In this document: positions 1 through 9,300 of the stretch, piece after piece
Layout: every line of letters starts with the position of its first letter
Numbering within the stretch: the first letter of the stretch is position 1
DNA from: JABJMC01 sp964459205
GTDB lineage: Bacteria; Patescibacteriota; Gracilibacteria; UBA1369; UBA12473
Assembly: GCA_964459205.1 (NCBI GenBank)
Contig: CAYWKJ010000022.1
Location: 1-22,933, forward strand
DNA: 22,933 nucleotides
Direction of reading: 5' to 3'
Position numbers and translations under genes: made by a program
The notes under the pieces: generated by a model
Database searches by the model: none
The model's input: only the letters and a program-made list of their open reading frames with translations
Told to the model about the DNA's origin: nothing

Positions 1-1
1 C

Positions 2-163
2 GAAACCCCGGGTTTTATTTACTATGTGATTCAACAGCTTACTTTGCAGGGAATTAATATTGTGGAGCTGACTTCAACCTATACGGAGCTTACGATTTTT
101 GTAGCGCAAAAAGACGCACGACTCGCGTTTGATACGCTCTATTTGCTGGTTGATAGTGATTAG
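2..163 (+). CDS. C-terminal end of an ACT-domain-like protein (5' end outside window)
   Basis: An open frame enters from the left edge and ends at TAG 161-163, giving 53 residues. The fragment begins ETPGFIYYVIQQL, continues through GINIVELTSTYTELTIFV and DARLAFDTLYLL, and ends VDSD. A PG-F-helix, then GINI, then a strand and a final helix is the pattern of an ACT regulatory domain, as at the C-terminus of aspartate kinase or in small stand-alone ACT proteins. The rest of the gene is outside the window, so the parent enzyme cannot be named. Its stop codon overlaps the stop of the convergent gene at 160-162. Family assignment is inference from pattern only. Confidence 0.6.
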   Translation, partial: ETPGFIYYVIQQLTLQGINIVELTSTYTELTIFVAQKDARLAFDTLYLLVDSD

Positions 164-1497
164 CCAGCAGGTTCTTCACCTTCTAATAACTCTGGCGTGT
201 TTGGATATTCATCACCCAGGAATTCTTCGACGAGTGGTACCACAATATAATCAGTATAATTTTCCTCGTGATATTCTGTTATTGGGAAAATGAGGGCTGG
301 GACAAGGCGTTCTAAGTATTCGTCGCCATCATAATCATAGATTTTAGTGAGGGCTTTGAATGGTGTGCCTAAATCAAGTTCAACGATTTCATCAGCGTAT
401 AAATCAATATAGCCGTTATAGCCACCACGTTCAGCGATTTCTAATATGCGGGAGGAGTCAGTGATGGTGTCGTAGAGTGTGCTGGAATAGTTTTGTGGTG
501 AGAGTCCCCAGAGGCTGTCAACTTGTTCATCTTCGATCGAAATAGTAAGGGTAATTCCTTCTGGAGACCCCCAGCTTTCGTATAAAATAAGATCATTTAG
601 TTCAATGGGATAAATGACTGTTAAATAAGATTCAGCATAGCCATCATAGATTTCTTGTTCATCTATAATTGGGTCACCATATCCTTGAAGTTGGATATTG
701 TGTTTGTTGATGAAGTCAGTGGCGATTTGAAGGGCTTCTGCGGTGGACATTTTTTTGTTTGAGCTGGAATAGTCCCATTCTTCTTCCCATTTGGAGGCAT
801 CCCAGTAGGAAAGGGAAATCATGTTGTTGGCGTAATCAAAGTTTACAGAATAACCAGCGTCATCCTCGGCTTCGATAGTTAAATAAGACATTTTGAATTC
901 TTCAAATGCTTCTAAGTCAATAAGGTCCAGGTCGAGGTCGGGGAGCCAAGAATTAACCTGGATGGCCTCGTTATTGAATATTTCTTTGGAAAAAACTTCG
1001 GTTGGAGTGCCGTCTAATTTAATTTCATCACCCTTATAAACATACGTGAAAGTGGTATAAGGGTAATAGTCGTAAATGGCCGCGTAGTCTTCGTCTTCTT
1101 CGAGGTCACTAGTGCTGAGGGTTCTGTGGCCACCACCACCTTTGCCATGATCAGCGGATTCAGAGGTTTCATCTTTGACTTGTAAGGAAAAATCAATAGT
1201 GCCCGGAGATAAAGTCATAAAAAGCGTGGGAACTAAGATCACGGCGGCTAAAGTAGCCCCGCCAAAAGCGTATCCCCACTTAGGCAAGCTAAAGTGGGCG
1301 GGGCCCCTCTCTCTAACTTCCCCAATTTTATCCCAAACCTCCTCGCGCAATTTAGCTTTGAACTGTGCATCAATCGGAGCGTTGGGCCGCGCGGCAATTA
1401 ATTTTTTTAAAATTGGCTTTAATACTTTTTCGTGATCTTTTAAGGAAGGATCAGCGCTATAAAGGTCAGTTAAAAGTTGGCTTAAATTAGGTTTCAT
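160..1497 (-). CDS. Putative membrane-anchored anti-sigma factor with acidic extracellular domain
   Basis: A 445-residue protein. Residues 1-73 are a charged, helical, presumably cytoplasmic region. Residues about 74-96 form one transmembrane helix (WGYAFGGATLAAVILVP), and the remaining ~350 residues are very acidic and presumably outside the cell. A GGGG linker lies near residue 115. A stretch beginning MSTAEALQIATDFINKHNI, around residue 250, resembles the start of PepSY/YcdB-like domains. The gene starts 6 bases after the stop of an ECF sigma gene on the same strand, so the two are almost certainly one operon. Position and topology argue for a transmembrane anti-sigma or co-sensor that holds the sigma factor until an envelope signal arrives. 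No classic zinc-binding anti-sigma motif is visible, so the role is inferred mainly from context. No SD precedes the ATG. Confidence 0.6.
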   Translation of the reverse strand: MKPNLSQLLTDLYSADPSLKDHEKVLKPILKKLIAARPNAPIDAQFKAKLREEVWDKIGEVRERGPAHFSLPKWGYAFGGATLAAVILVPTLFMTLSPGTIDFSLQVKDETSESADHGKGGGGHRTLSTSDLEEDEDYAAIYDYYPYTTFTYVYKGDEIKLDGTPTEVFSKEIFNNEAIQVNSWLPDLDLDLIDLEAFEEFKMSYLTIEAEDDAGYSVNFDYANNMISLSYWDASKWEEEWDYSSSNKKMSTAEALQIATDFINKHNIQLQGYGDPIIDEQEIYDGYAESYLTVIYPIELNDLILYESWGSPEGITLTISIEDEQVDSLWGLSPQNYSSTLYDTITDSSRILEIAERGGYNGYIDLYADEIVELDLGTPFKALTKIYDYDGDEYLERLVPALIFPITEYHEENYTDYIVVPLVEEFLGDEYPNTPELLEGEEPAG

Positions 1498-1503
1498 GGT
1501 GAG

Positions 1504-2046
1504 TTAGATTAGGGGGATAAGAAATGAGAGGATAAGACTGGTAATGTTAATGTGGGTTTGTAGCTTTTGAACTGATCGACTAAAAATTACTTTGCAATTG
1601 GACTCAGTTTTGCCAACAATGGCCGCGATTTCTTGGTAAGGTAGGTCGTCCCAAACGCGCAGGATCACAATTTCGCGTTGCGCATCATTGAGTATATTTA
1701 AAGCTTCTTGTAGTTCTTCTAAATTTAGTTGTTTTTGGGCTTTTTCAGGAATGTTTTCGTCAGTGGATAAGCCAATTACGTCCTCAAGATTTAAGGTTTT
1801 TTTATTAGTGCGGTAGTGGTCGATTAAGGTGTTGCGCGCGACGCGATAAAGCCAACTTTGGAATGTTCCTTTTTCCGGTGAAAATTTGTGGAATTTTTCA
1901 ACGGCTTTTAAGAATGTTTGGCTAGTAAGATCTTCGGCAACTTCTTTTTCATTGGTGCGGTAATAGAGGAAGCGATAGATTTTTGGAAAAAACTTGTCAT
2001 AGGATTGGCCCAGTTCTTCCAGGTTGGTAGGGGAAGGAGTATCCAT
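1504..2046 (-). CDS. ECF-type RNA polymerase sigma factor
   Basis: A 180-residue protein with the two domains of group IV (ECF) sigma factors. Region 2 spans about residues 16-80, including EVAEDLTSQTFLKAVEKF and SWLYRVARNTLIDHYR. Region 4 spans about 112-165, with the helix-turn-helix YQEIAAIVGKTESNCKVIFS. It would direct RNA polymerase to a small regulon and is probably controlled by the membrane protein encoded next in the operon. Unusually, the protein ends in a hydrophobic tail (ITSLILSFLIPLI, residues 168-180) beyond region 4. On the minus strand a CATAAT box (2055-2060) lies 8 nt before the ATG, so the transcript may be almost leaderless. I see no good -35 partner, which would fit an unusual or autoregulated promoter. 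Confidence 0.88.
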   Translation of the reverse strand: MDTPSPTNLEELGQSYDKFFPKIYRFLYYRTNEKEVAEDLTSQTFLKAVEKFHKFSPEKGTFQSWLYRVARNTLIDHYRTNKKTLNLEDVIGLSTDENIPEKAQKQLNLEELQEALNILNDAQREIVILRVWDDLPYQEIAAIVGKTESNCKVIFSRSVQKLQTHINITSLILSFLIPLI

Positions 2047-2119
2047 GCGCAGGGATTATGCTGAATTTACTTTTGCACTTTTTTAAACGAACGAAAAGGT
2101 GAAAAGTAACATTTGTGAG

Positions 2120-2488
2120 TTAGGGGCCGATTGACATGGCGAGCAAGAATATAAAGGAGTTTGCTAAATAGGCTATAATAAGCAGAATCATTAAAAATAT
2201 GGAAAGAGCTTTGACGGTTTTTTTAGAGGACGTTTTGGTTTTATTGATGCTGAATAGCAAGCCATATATGATAAAAAACCAGTATATAAATATATGTGGG
2301 GCGTATCCAATGATGTCGCTGGCAAAATTAGCACCTCCGATAGTTATAGGATTCCCAAGTGCAATAAAAAGTTTTGCTAGAGTTTCAAATAGTTCAGGCT
2401 GGACAGCAAAAAGAAACATATCTATATTACAGACAATCGCGGTGATAATTGCGGAAATTTTGAGGGTTTTTTTGAGTAATGTGCCCAT
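2120..2488 (-). CDS. Small hypothetical integral membrane protein, three predicted helices
   Basis: A 122-residue protein with hydrophobic segments near residues 8-29, 58-82 and 92-118, separated by a short polar loop (NKTKTSSKKTVK, positively charged, likely cytoplasmic). No catalytic motif or family was recognised. A well-placed promoter (2512-2540, minus) and the sequence TTAACCAA 7 nt before the ATG support the start. It is not part of the sigma operon as judged by the 73-nt gap, in which the sigma gene seems to have its own -10 box. An overlapping plus-strand frame at 2199-2555 was judged a shadow because this strand gives the coherent membrane topology. Confidence 0.6.
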   Translation of the reverse strand: MGTLLKKTLKISAIITAIVCNIDMFLFAVQPELFETLAKLFIALGNPITIGGANFASDIIGYAPHIFIYWFFIIYGLLFSINKTKTSSKKTVKALSIFLMILLIIAYLANSFIFLLAMSIGP

Positions 2489-2511
2489 TGGGAAGTTGGT
2501 TAATTTAATCT

Positions 2512-2540
2512 ATTTTATATTAATTTGGGTGGTTAGCCAA
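2512..2540 (-). promoter_or_regulatory. Sigma-70-type promoter of the 122-residue membrane protein gene
   Basis: On the minus strand TTGGCT (2535-2540) and TAAAAT (2512-2517) are separated by exactly 17 nt. The expected start of transcription is near 2505, leaving a leader of about 17 nt. The -35 box lies within a small inverted repeat, AGCCA-AAA-TGGCT (2535-2547). Confidence 0.55.
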
Positions 2541-2570
2541 AATGGCTTCCTGTAGAGGACGATGTTCGAA

Positions 2571-2600
2571 TTGGTGTAACTTGTTTTAATAGAGTATAAT
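2571..2600 (+). promoter_or_regulatory. Promoter giving a probable leaderless transcript
   Basis: TTGGTG (2571-2576) and a perfect TATAAT (2595-2600) are 18 nt apart. The ATG at 2607 is only 6 nt after the -10 box, so transcription should begin at or next to the start codon. Confidence 0.6.
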
Positions 2601-2606
2601 TCAAAT

Positions 2607-2912
2607 ATGAGAAAAATTACTAAATGGTTAATTGTTGTTTTGAGCAGTATATTAATAGTTATTTTAGTATTTGGAGTGTATTCCTATTTTGAGCAAAAGA
2701 GTTTATTGGAAGAGGAGTATCGGGATGTTAGATTTCGGGGTTTATTTTCGAGTTCTTGCTCTTGGAATCAACCCTTCCAATTTCAATATGAGGGTAATAA
2801 GAATTCCGGTGGGCCCATGCAAATGGTTTATGATGTGACTGTTTGTCAGGATTTTGTGATTGATGAGGCGGAGGTTTTTGTTTGGGAAAGTATGAAAAAT
2901 TGGATTTATTAG
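2607..2912 (+). CDS. Small hypothetical membrane-anchored or exported protein
   Basis: A 101-residue protein. After MRKITKW comes a long hydrophobic helix (residues about 8-28, LIVVLSSILIVILVFGVYSY), then a charged stretch and an exported-looking domain with two cysteines (C51 and C80) that could form a disulfide. There is no lipobox. A strong TATAAT promoter 6 nt before the ATG supports both the gene and its start. The stop codon TAG is followed after one base or less by the repeat unit belonging to the neighbouring tRNA-Asn locus. No family was recognised. The gene could be a remnant of something longer, but it shows no internal breaks. Confidence 0.5.
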   Translation: MRKITKWLIVVLSSILIVILVFGVYSYFEQKSLLEEEYRDVRFRGLFSSSCSWNQPFQFQYEGNKNSGGPMQMVYDVTVCQDFVIDEAEVFVWESMKNWIY

Positions 2913-2938
2913 TTTAAATGGCTTCCTAAGGGCGGGAT
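2913..2938 (-). repeat. Distal direct copy of the tRNA-Asn 3' end
   Basis: Read on the plus strand, this segment starts TTTAAATGGC, contains TCC and ends GGGCGGGAT. It matches 3101-3124, which is the tRNA-Asn T-arm and acceptor 3' strand with its CCA and flank. The outer 10 and inner 9 bases are identical and the middle differs by a few bases and a short length change. The two copies lie in the same orientation and flank the 120-nt element and the terminator. Confidence 0.7.
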
Positions 2939-3050
2939 GACGCGCTCACGTTGTTCGCGCTATTAATCATCGCTCGCTCAAAAATGTCCACGTAAACGTG
3001 TCCGCTTTGTTCACTCGCTCGATTTCCGAACCTGCGGTTCTCATCCCGCC
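2931..3050 (-). repeat. tRNA-linked structured element, copy A (120 nt)
   Basis: Read in the tRNA-Asn direction (minus), it is bounded by a perfect 10-bp inverted repeat, GGCGGGATGA and TCATCCCGCC. The inner strand of this repeat is the complement of the tRNA-Asn 3' end (ATCCCGCC). Inside are a hairpin GAACC-GCA-GGTTC, the string ATCGAGCGA, a central CACG-TTTA-CGTG hairpin, the string GAGCGAGCGATGAT, and a last hairpin with GCGC stems. The same order recurs in copy B at 14522-14645 with changed stem sequences, so this is a family and probably a folded RNA. No protein frame fits it. It could be a MITE- or ERIC-like unit or a tRNA trailer RNA. Confidence 0.75.
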
Positions 3051-3060
3051 TCTCAAAACA

Positions 3061-3107
3061 AATTTAAAATCGTCCGCCACCTCTGCGAGGGACGGCCATT
3101 TTTAAAT
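3061..3107 (-). terminator. Terminator-like hairpin after tRNA-Asn
   Basis: CGTCC (3071-3075) pairs with GGACG (3090-3094). The flanking AT tracts (AATTTAAAAT at 3061 and ATTTTTAAAT at 3098) extend the pairing. It sits directly behind the tRNA-Asn CCA end and corresponds in position to the cleaner hairpin behind tRNA-Gln. Confidence 0.5.
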
Positions 3108-3181
3108 GGCTCCGGGGGCGGGATTCGAACCCGCGACCAATTGATTAACAGTCAACTGCGCTACCGCTGCGCTACCCCGGA
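3107..3181 (-). tRNA. tRNA-Asn (anticodon GTT), CCA encoded
   Basis: The minus strand folds into a full cloverleaf. The acceptor is TCCGGGG with CCCCGGA, the D-arm is GCGC-AGCGGTA-GCGC, and the anticodon arm is GTTGA-CTGTTAA-TCAAT with anticodon GTT. The variable region is TGGTC and the T-arm is GCGGG-TTCGAAT-CCCGC. Discriminator G and CCA are encoded (3107-3110). A terminator hairpin and the structured element copy A follow on the same strand. Confidence 0.95.
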
Positions 3182-3272
3182 GTAATGCACGGCGCCACTA
3201 TATCAAATTCGTTTTAACTTTTAAATACAATTATTGAGCGGCCGTGTTAGGTGTTTTTTTGGCTGGCAACAC

Positions 3273-3301
3273 TTGTCGCATTGAGGTTTTTATGTTATAA
3301 T
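3273..3301 (+). promoter_or_regulatory. Promoter of the giant SLH protein gene
   Basis: TTGTCG (3273-3278) and a perfect TATAAT (3296-3301) are 17 nt apart. Transcription should begin near 3308, downstream of any ATG before 3329. This fixes the start of the giant gene at 3329. Confidence 0.7.
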
Positions 3302-3328
3302 ATACAGATTAAAACCAAAATATTCGTG

Positions 3329-6300
3329 ATGTCTAAATTTTTAATCAAATCTGGTCTTCGTTTGTTGCTCTCTCTTGGAGTGGGGACAGCCGTGTTTTGT
3401 GCCGGAATTATCTCTGTGTATGCCGATGCTATTGTTTGGGAAGGTGATGTGAATAATAACTGGAGTGAATGTGGAAACTGGGAAGGTGGTTTGTGTCCTG
3501 GGACGGCGGATTTGGCGACGTTTAATGACTCTGGGAATGTTGCGGCCACGATTGATACGGCTATTGATGTGGGTGGAATTGTGATTAATGCTGGTTATAC
3601 GCAGACTATTACTCAGGGGGCGGGAATAACTATTGAGGTTGGGTCACAACATTTTACCCAAAATGATGGAGAGTTTGCCGGGAGTAATGGGACTGACCCT
3701 GCCGATAAATTTGATATGGATGGAGGAGATTTTATACTTAATTCAGGGACATTTACAGCGCCTCGAGGATCTTTGTGGATTAGTAATGATTGGACTGATA
3801 CCGGAGATGCGACTTTTACGCATAATTCCGGGACAGTTTATTTTAATACTAACCCTAACAGTGCGGTTGATGTAAATGCATCAGAAACATTTAATGATCT
3901 TGTTATTGATAAAGGTGATGGTTCGGATGTTGATATTGCGTCTGGTGATCGGTTTATTGTAACTGGAAATCTACAATTAACAGATGGGCAAGCTGATTTA
4001 GGGATAATTGAAGTACATGGCAATGCGGTTTTTGATACTGATTGGGACGGGGGAACTGCTACATTTGAGTTTAAGGAGGATGCAACCCAAACCATTACTT
4101 GTAATGATGATGATATTGGCCATAAGATTACCGTGGATAAGACGGGAGGTTCTTTGGATTTGGCATCTGACCTGGAATTGCAAGGCGCGGCAGCTGATTT
4201 GGTGATAACAGCTGGTGTTGTGAATGTTGGTACTTATACATTAACGGTTGATGATGATGACTTAGATATTGCGGGGACCTTAAACGCACAAAATGGAAAC
4301 ATTAAAGCGTTTGATGTGATTATTCAAAATGGGGGGACCTTAAATGCGCCGGGAGATGGGCTGTATTTTAGGATATGGGGTGCGTATACAAATACAGGGA
4401 CGGGTGTTTTAAATGAAGGTGATGGAACAATAGCGTTTAGAGGGTCAAATCAGAATGTAAGTGTGCATGATACCAATGGGGAAACATTTAATAATTTAAA
4501 AATAAATAAAAGTGATGGGGCGGATTTTGATATTGTGAGTTCCCGGAGAGTTATTGTGACTGGAGATTTAGAGCTAGAGGACGGGCAAGCTGATTTGGGA
4601 GTGATTGAGGTGCGCGGAGACATTCTTTTTGGTGTTGATTGGGATGCAGGAACAGCGACTTTTGAGTTTACGGGTGATGCTACCCAAACACTTACTTGTA
4701 ATGATGCGGATATTCGTCAAAAGATTACAGTGGACAAGACTGGTGGATCGCTGGATTTTGCGACAGATATAGACATGGAAACTTCGACTGCGGATTTTGT
4801 GATTGCGGCGGATACAGTTGTAAATATGAGTACTTATGAGCTTGAAATAGATGATGATTTGGATATTACGGGGACCTTAAATGCGCAAAGCAGTAATTTG
4901 AATGTAACTGATGTGATTATTCAAAATGGAGGGACGCTCAATGCTCCTGGAGATGGACAATCTTTTGTTATTTGGGGTGCGTATACAAATACTGGGACTG
5001 GTGTGTTTAATGAGGGTGATGGGACAGTGATTTTTAGAGGAGCGAATCAAAATGTAACGGTTCATGATACCAATGGGGAAACATTTAATAATTTAACGAT
5101 TAATAAAAATGATGGGACAGATTTTGATATTGTGAGTTCCCGGAGAGTTATTGTGACTGGTGATTTGCAGTTAACTAATGGGCAAACTGATTTAGGGGTG
5201 GTTGAAGTACGTGGGAATGCGGTTTTTGATACTAACTGGGATGGAGGAACAGCCACTTATGAGTTTACAGATAGTGCAACGCAAACTCTTACCTGTAATG
5301 ATGATGATATTCGTCAAAAAATTACCGTGGATAAGACGGGGGGATCTTTGGATTTTACAACAGATATAGACATGGAAGGGGCTGTGGCAGATTTTGTGAT
5401 TGCGGCAGATACAGTTGTTAATTTAAGTACTTATGAACTTGAGATTACTGATGATTTAGACATTACTGGGACCTTAAATGCCCAAAGTGGTAATCTTAAT
5501 TTGTTTGATGTAATTATTCAAAATGGAGGAACCTTGAATGCTCCCGGAGATGGGCAATCTTTTGTTGTTTCGGGAGCCTGGACTAATACCGGAACTGGTG
5601 TGTTTAACGAAGGTGATGGGACTGTGGAATTTATAGGGTCAAATCAAAATGTAAATGTACATGATACAAATGGGGAAACATTTAATAATTTGACGATTAA
5701 TAAGAATAATGGGACTGATTTTGATATTGTGAGTTCCCGGAAAATAATTGTAAACGGGACTTTGTGGTTACAAAATGGTGATGCGGATTTGGGAGATTTA
5801 GAAGCATATGGAGATATTACGATTGGTTCATGGTGGGATTCCGGAACAGCGGAACTAATAATTAAAGGAGGGGAAACCCAAACTTTAACCTGTAATGATT
5901 CAGAATTTAGGTTAAAGACAACCGTGGATAAGACCGAGGGAACCGCTTTAAATATTGATTCAACACTTAATTTTGTAGGAGCAGATGCTGATTTCATCCT
6001 AACAGAAGGTGTAGTTAATTTAGGGGATAATACGATGAATAATGATGATAATTTCCAGATTGATGGTGGTACGTTTAATGGGGAGACCGGGACTATGGAT
6101 CTTATTGATGTGATTATTAATGGGGGCACGTTTAATGCGCCTTCTGGGACCATGAGCTTGTGGGGGACATGGGATAATACAGCTGGGGCAGCGGCGTTTG
6201 AGGCGGGTTCTGGTACTGTAACTATGAATGACGCATCTGAAACATGGAATCCTGCAACTGGCGAAACATTTAATAATTATACGCTTCAGATGAACGATGG

Positions 6301-9300
6301 GGCTAATTTAACATTGGCTTCGGGATCTCTTATTTTTGAAGGTGACTTAGAGCTTACGCAGGGGCAATTTTTGTTAAGTTCGTTAACGGCACAGGGGGAT
6401 GTAACGATTGCGGGGACCTATGATCCTGTTACTACTACGGAACTAATATTTACAGGGACCGCGGATCAGAATTTAAATGGTGGTGATAGATATGATGATA
6501 ATGTGACGATTAACAAGACAAGTGGGTCAGTGATTCTAGGAGAGAATTTGTTATTTGATGCTTCGGGACAGACATTGACGATCACAGAAGGCACATTGGA
6601 TTTAAATGGATATGATATTACCGTAGACAGCACTTTTACTTTTCAGGATGGTGGACATTTGCGGTTGAAAGGCGATGAAACAATGACCGGAACCGCTACT
6701 TTTAACACCGGGAGTTCGGCAACTTATTATGGGACGGACGCGTCTTATACGCTTCCTAATTTGGGCTATGAAGATTTAATTATTAATGGAGGGGCGACCA
6801 GTGTGTTTTCTTTGGGGGCTAGTGAATCTGTGAATGATTTAACGATTACCTCGGGGATTCTTTATTTGGATGATAACGATCTTACAGTTGCGAATGATTT
6901 TGATAATTCAGGGACATTGCGTATGCAGGGATCTGAAGTGTTAATATTAACTAATGGTAATGATACGGGCTCTGGGATTATTGAATACGTTGGGAATGGT
7001 GATGCTAGCGCGGATGATTTTGTGACGGATGACCTGACTTTTTATGACTTGAAAATGAATTTTACAGATAGTGGGGATGGATTGATAATGTCAGGTCAAA
7101 AAGGGTTGAATACTCTAGATGATGATATGTTTCTTTATTGGCAGCTAGATGACGAGGCTGACCCCACAAGTGATAGTTCAGGGAATGGGCGAACTGGTAA
7201 TTTAACCAATATGGAGGCTGGGGATTGGGTTGATGGTTGCCCTGATATTAGTTTTACCAATGTTAAATCACTGGAATTTGATGGATCGGCTGATTTTGTT
7301 GAGTTTACAAGTGATGATGGATTTTCGTCTCGAACTGTTTCGATGTGGTTTTATGCAGTGGGTGTCCAAGATAGGGAGGTTTTGTATCAGGAAGGAGGAA
7401 CAACTAATGGAATGGCCTTGTACTTAGATAGTGGGAATCTTTATGGCGCTGGTTGGGGGAGTGGTATTACGGATCGATTTATTTCGACGCCAATAACAGA
7501 TAGCGCTTGGCATCATGTGGCTTTGGTTTATGACGGAGGAGCGATGGAGTTATTCTTGAATGGAGTGAGTAAAGTGTCGGCGGATACGGGAGGAGATATG
7601 CCTGCTCATAGTGCCAATGATACTATTGGCGCTCGTTTGGGTGGTATGAAGTTTCATGATTCTGCCCCTTCTGGTATGGGAGATTACTTTGAAGGTAAAA
7701 TTGATGATTTTAGGATTTATGATAAGGCGCTTACTAGTTCCGATATAGTCTTTTTAGCTGATGGTGAGGACACTAATGCGGCTACGATTACTATTACTAG
7801 TTTGCCAGTGAATGGTGGCCTGATTTTGGATAGTGGGACGTTTAATGCCCCAGCTACCGTGACAATTGGGGGTGATTTTGACCGTAGCGGTGGTGGTGTA
7901 TTCACACATAATAGTGGGATAGTAGTGTTTAATAACGCTAGCCAGACAAGTGTTATTGATGGTAGCACTACATTTAATAATTTAAAGTCCATAGCCGCGG
8001 GTAAAAATCTTACTTTTACAGCTGGAACAACGCAGACTGTTATTGGGACTTTGACGTTGACTGGAGCCTCAGGAATTGGGAATGCGATTACACTTCGGAG
8101 TTCAACACCGACAAGTGCCTGGAATATAGTGGTTAATGGGGCTATTTCGGGGTTTGATTATTTGGATGTTCAGGATTCTAATGCTTCGGGGACAGCGGCG
8201 CCTTTTGAGCCCGGAGAAAACTCAACGGATTCATTACGTAATGTGGGATGGTCTTTTAATGCTACTGCCACTGTGGGGTCGTTAGTAGTAACTCCAGCGA
8301 CGGATGGCACTGGAGAGGTCACGATTGAAGCGGAATTTGATGATGAAGATGATGACGATACAGTAGAAGCTTTGTATGAATATGATATTGGAGGGGGATT
8401 TATAAAGATCGGGGAATTATCAGAAGTGGCTGAGGATATATCAGCAACATATGGGACAGTGGCCGTAGAAAATGATGATGAGTATCAAGGAGGTAATGCT
8501 AGTGGGTATATCACTACTTCTTCGGGGGCTAATACCGTAATTGTGACGTGGGATTCTTTGGCAGAAGTGTCGGAAGCGGATTTATCAACAGCTCAAATTC
8601 GTATTACACCGTATGATGGGACTGACGTGGGAACGCCTCAGACATCGTCTAATTTTAAATTGGATAATGTGGATCCTACTGGTTTAGGATCATTTGCTTC
8701 TGGCGGATCTACGGCTAATAGTATGACTTGGACTTGGTCTGCTGCCAGTGATACAAATTTTGATCACTATGAAATTTGGTATGGAACAGATGAAAGTGAT
8801 GTGGAAAATAGAACAGGTACAGCCACGGAATGGGATGACAGTGATGATGTTGATTTGGCAACAGCGGGGACAGTATCTACGACTATTACTGGGTTAACAG
8901 AGGATTTGACCTATTATGCGCGTATTTGGGCCGTGGATACATATGCCAATGAATCTGTTTTGGCAGCTGATTCGGTAAGCACAAATACCGCCCCAACTGG
9001 GTTGGCGAATTTTGTGGCGACTAGTGCGACATCATCTAGTATTGAATGGGGCTGGGACGAGGCCAGTGATGTTAATTTTAATCATTATGAAATTTGGTAC
9101 GGGACAGACCAAAGCGATGTGGAAAATAGGATTGGAACAGCCGCGGAATGGGATTCTTTTGATGATTCAGATTTAACAGATGAGGAAACTACTTCTACAA
9201 CCATCACGGGGCTGGCTGAGGATACAACCTATTATGCCAAGATTTGGGCTATTGATGATAATGGCAATGAAGCTACTCTTTCGGCAGCTACAGCGAACAA

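Noticed and set aside
2199..2555. 118-residue plus-strand frame opposite the small membrane protein
   Set aside because: The minus strand gives a coherent three-helix membrane protein with its own promoter.
2540..2927. 12-bp direct repeat AAATGGCTTCCT (2540-2551 and 2916-2927) flanking the 101-residue gene
   Set aside because: Exact 12-mers recur by chance at this window size. The right copy is explained by the tRNA-Asn 3'-end duplication, and no transposase or other boundary sign is present.
3251..3328. Extended N-terminus of the giant protein from an ATG at 3251
   Set aside because: The TTGTCG-17-TATAAT promoter lies inside this stretch, and a complete signal peptide begins at the later ATG (3329).
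5644..6153. 169-residue and similar minus-strand frames inside the giant gene
   Set aside because: They recur with the 597-bp repeats as antisense shadows of the plus-strand coding sequence.
3690..6290. CRISPR array or insertion sequence as explanation of the regular repeats
   Set aside because: The repeats are 597 bp, in frame and translated continuously. No short repeat-spacer pattern or transposase gene was found anywhere in the window.
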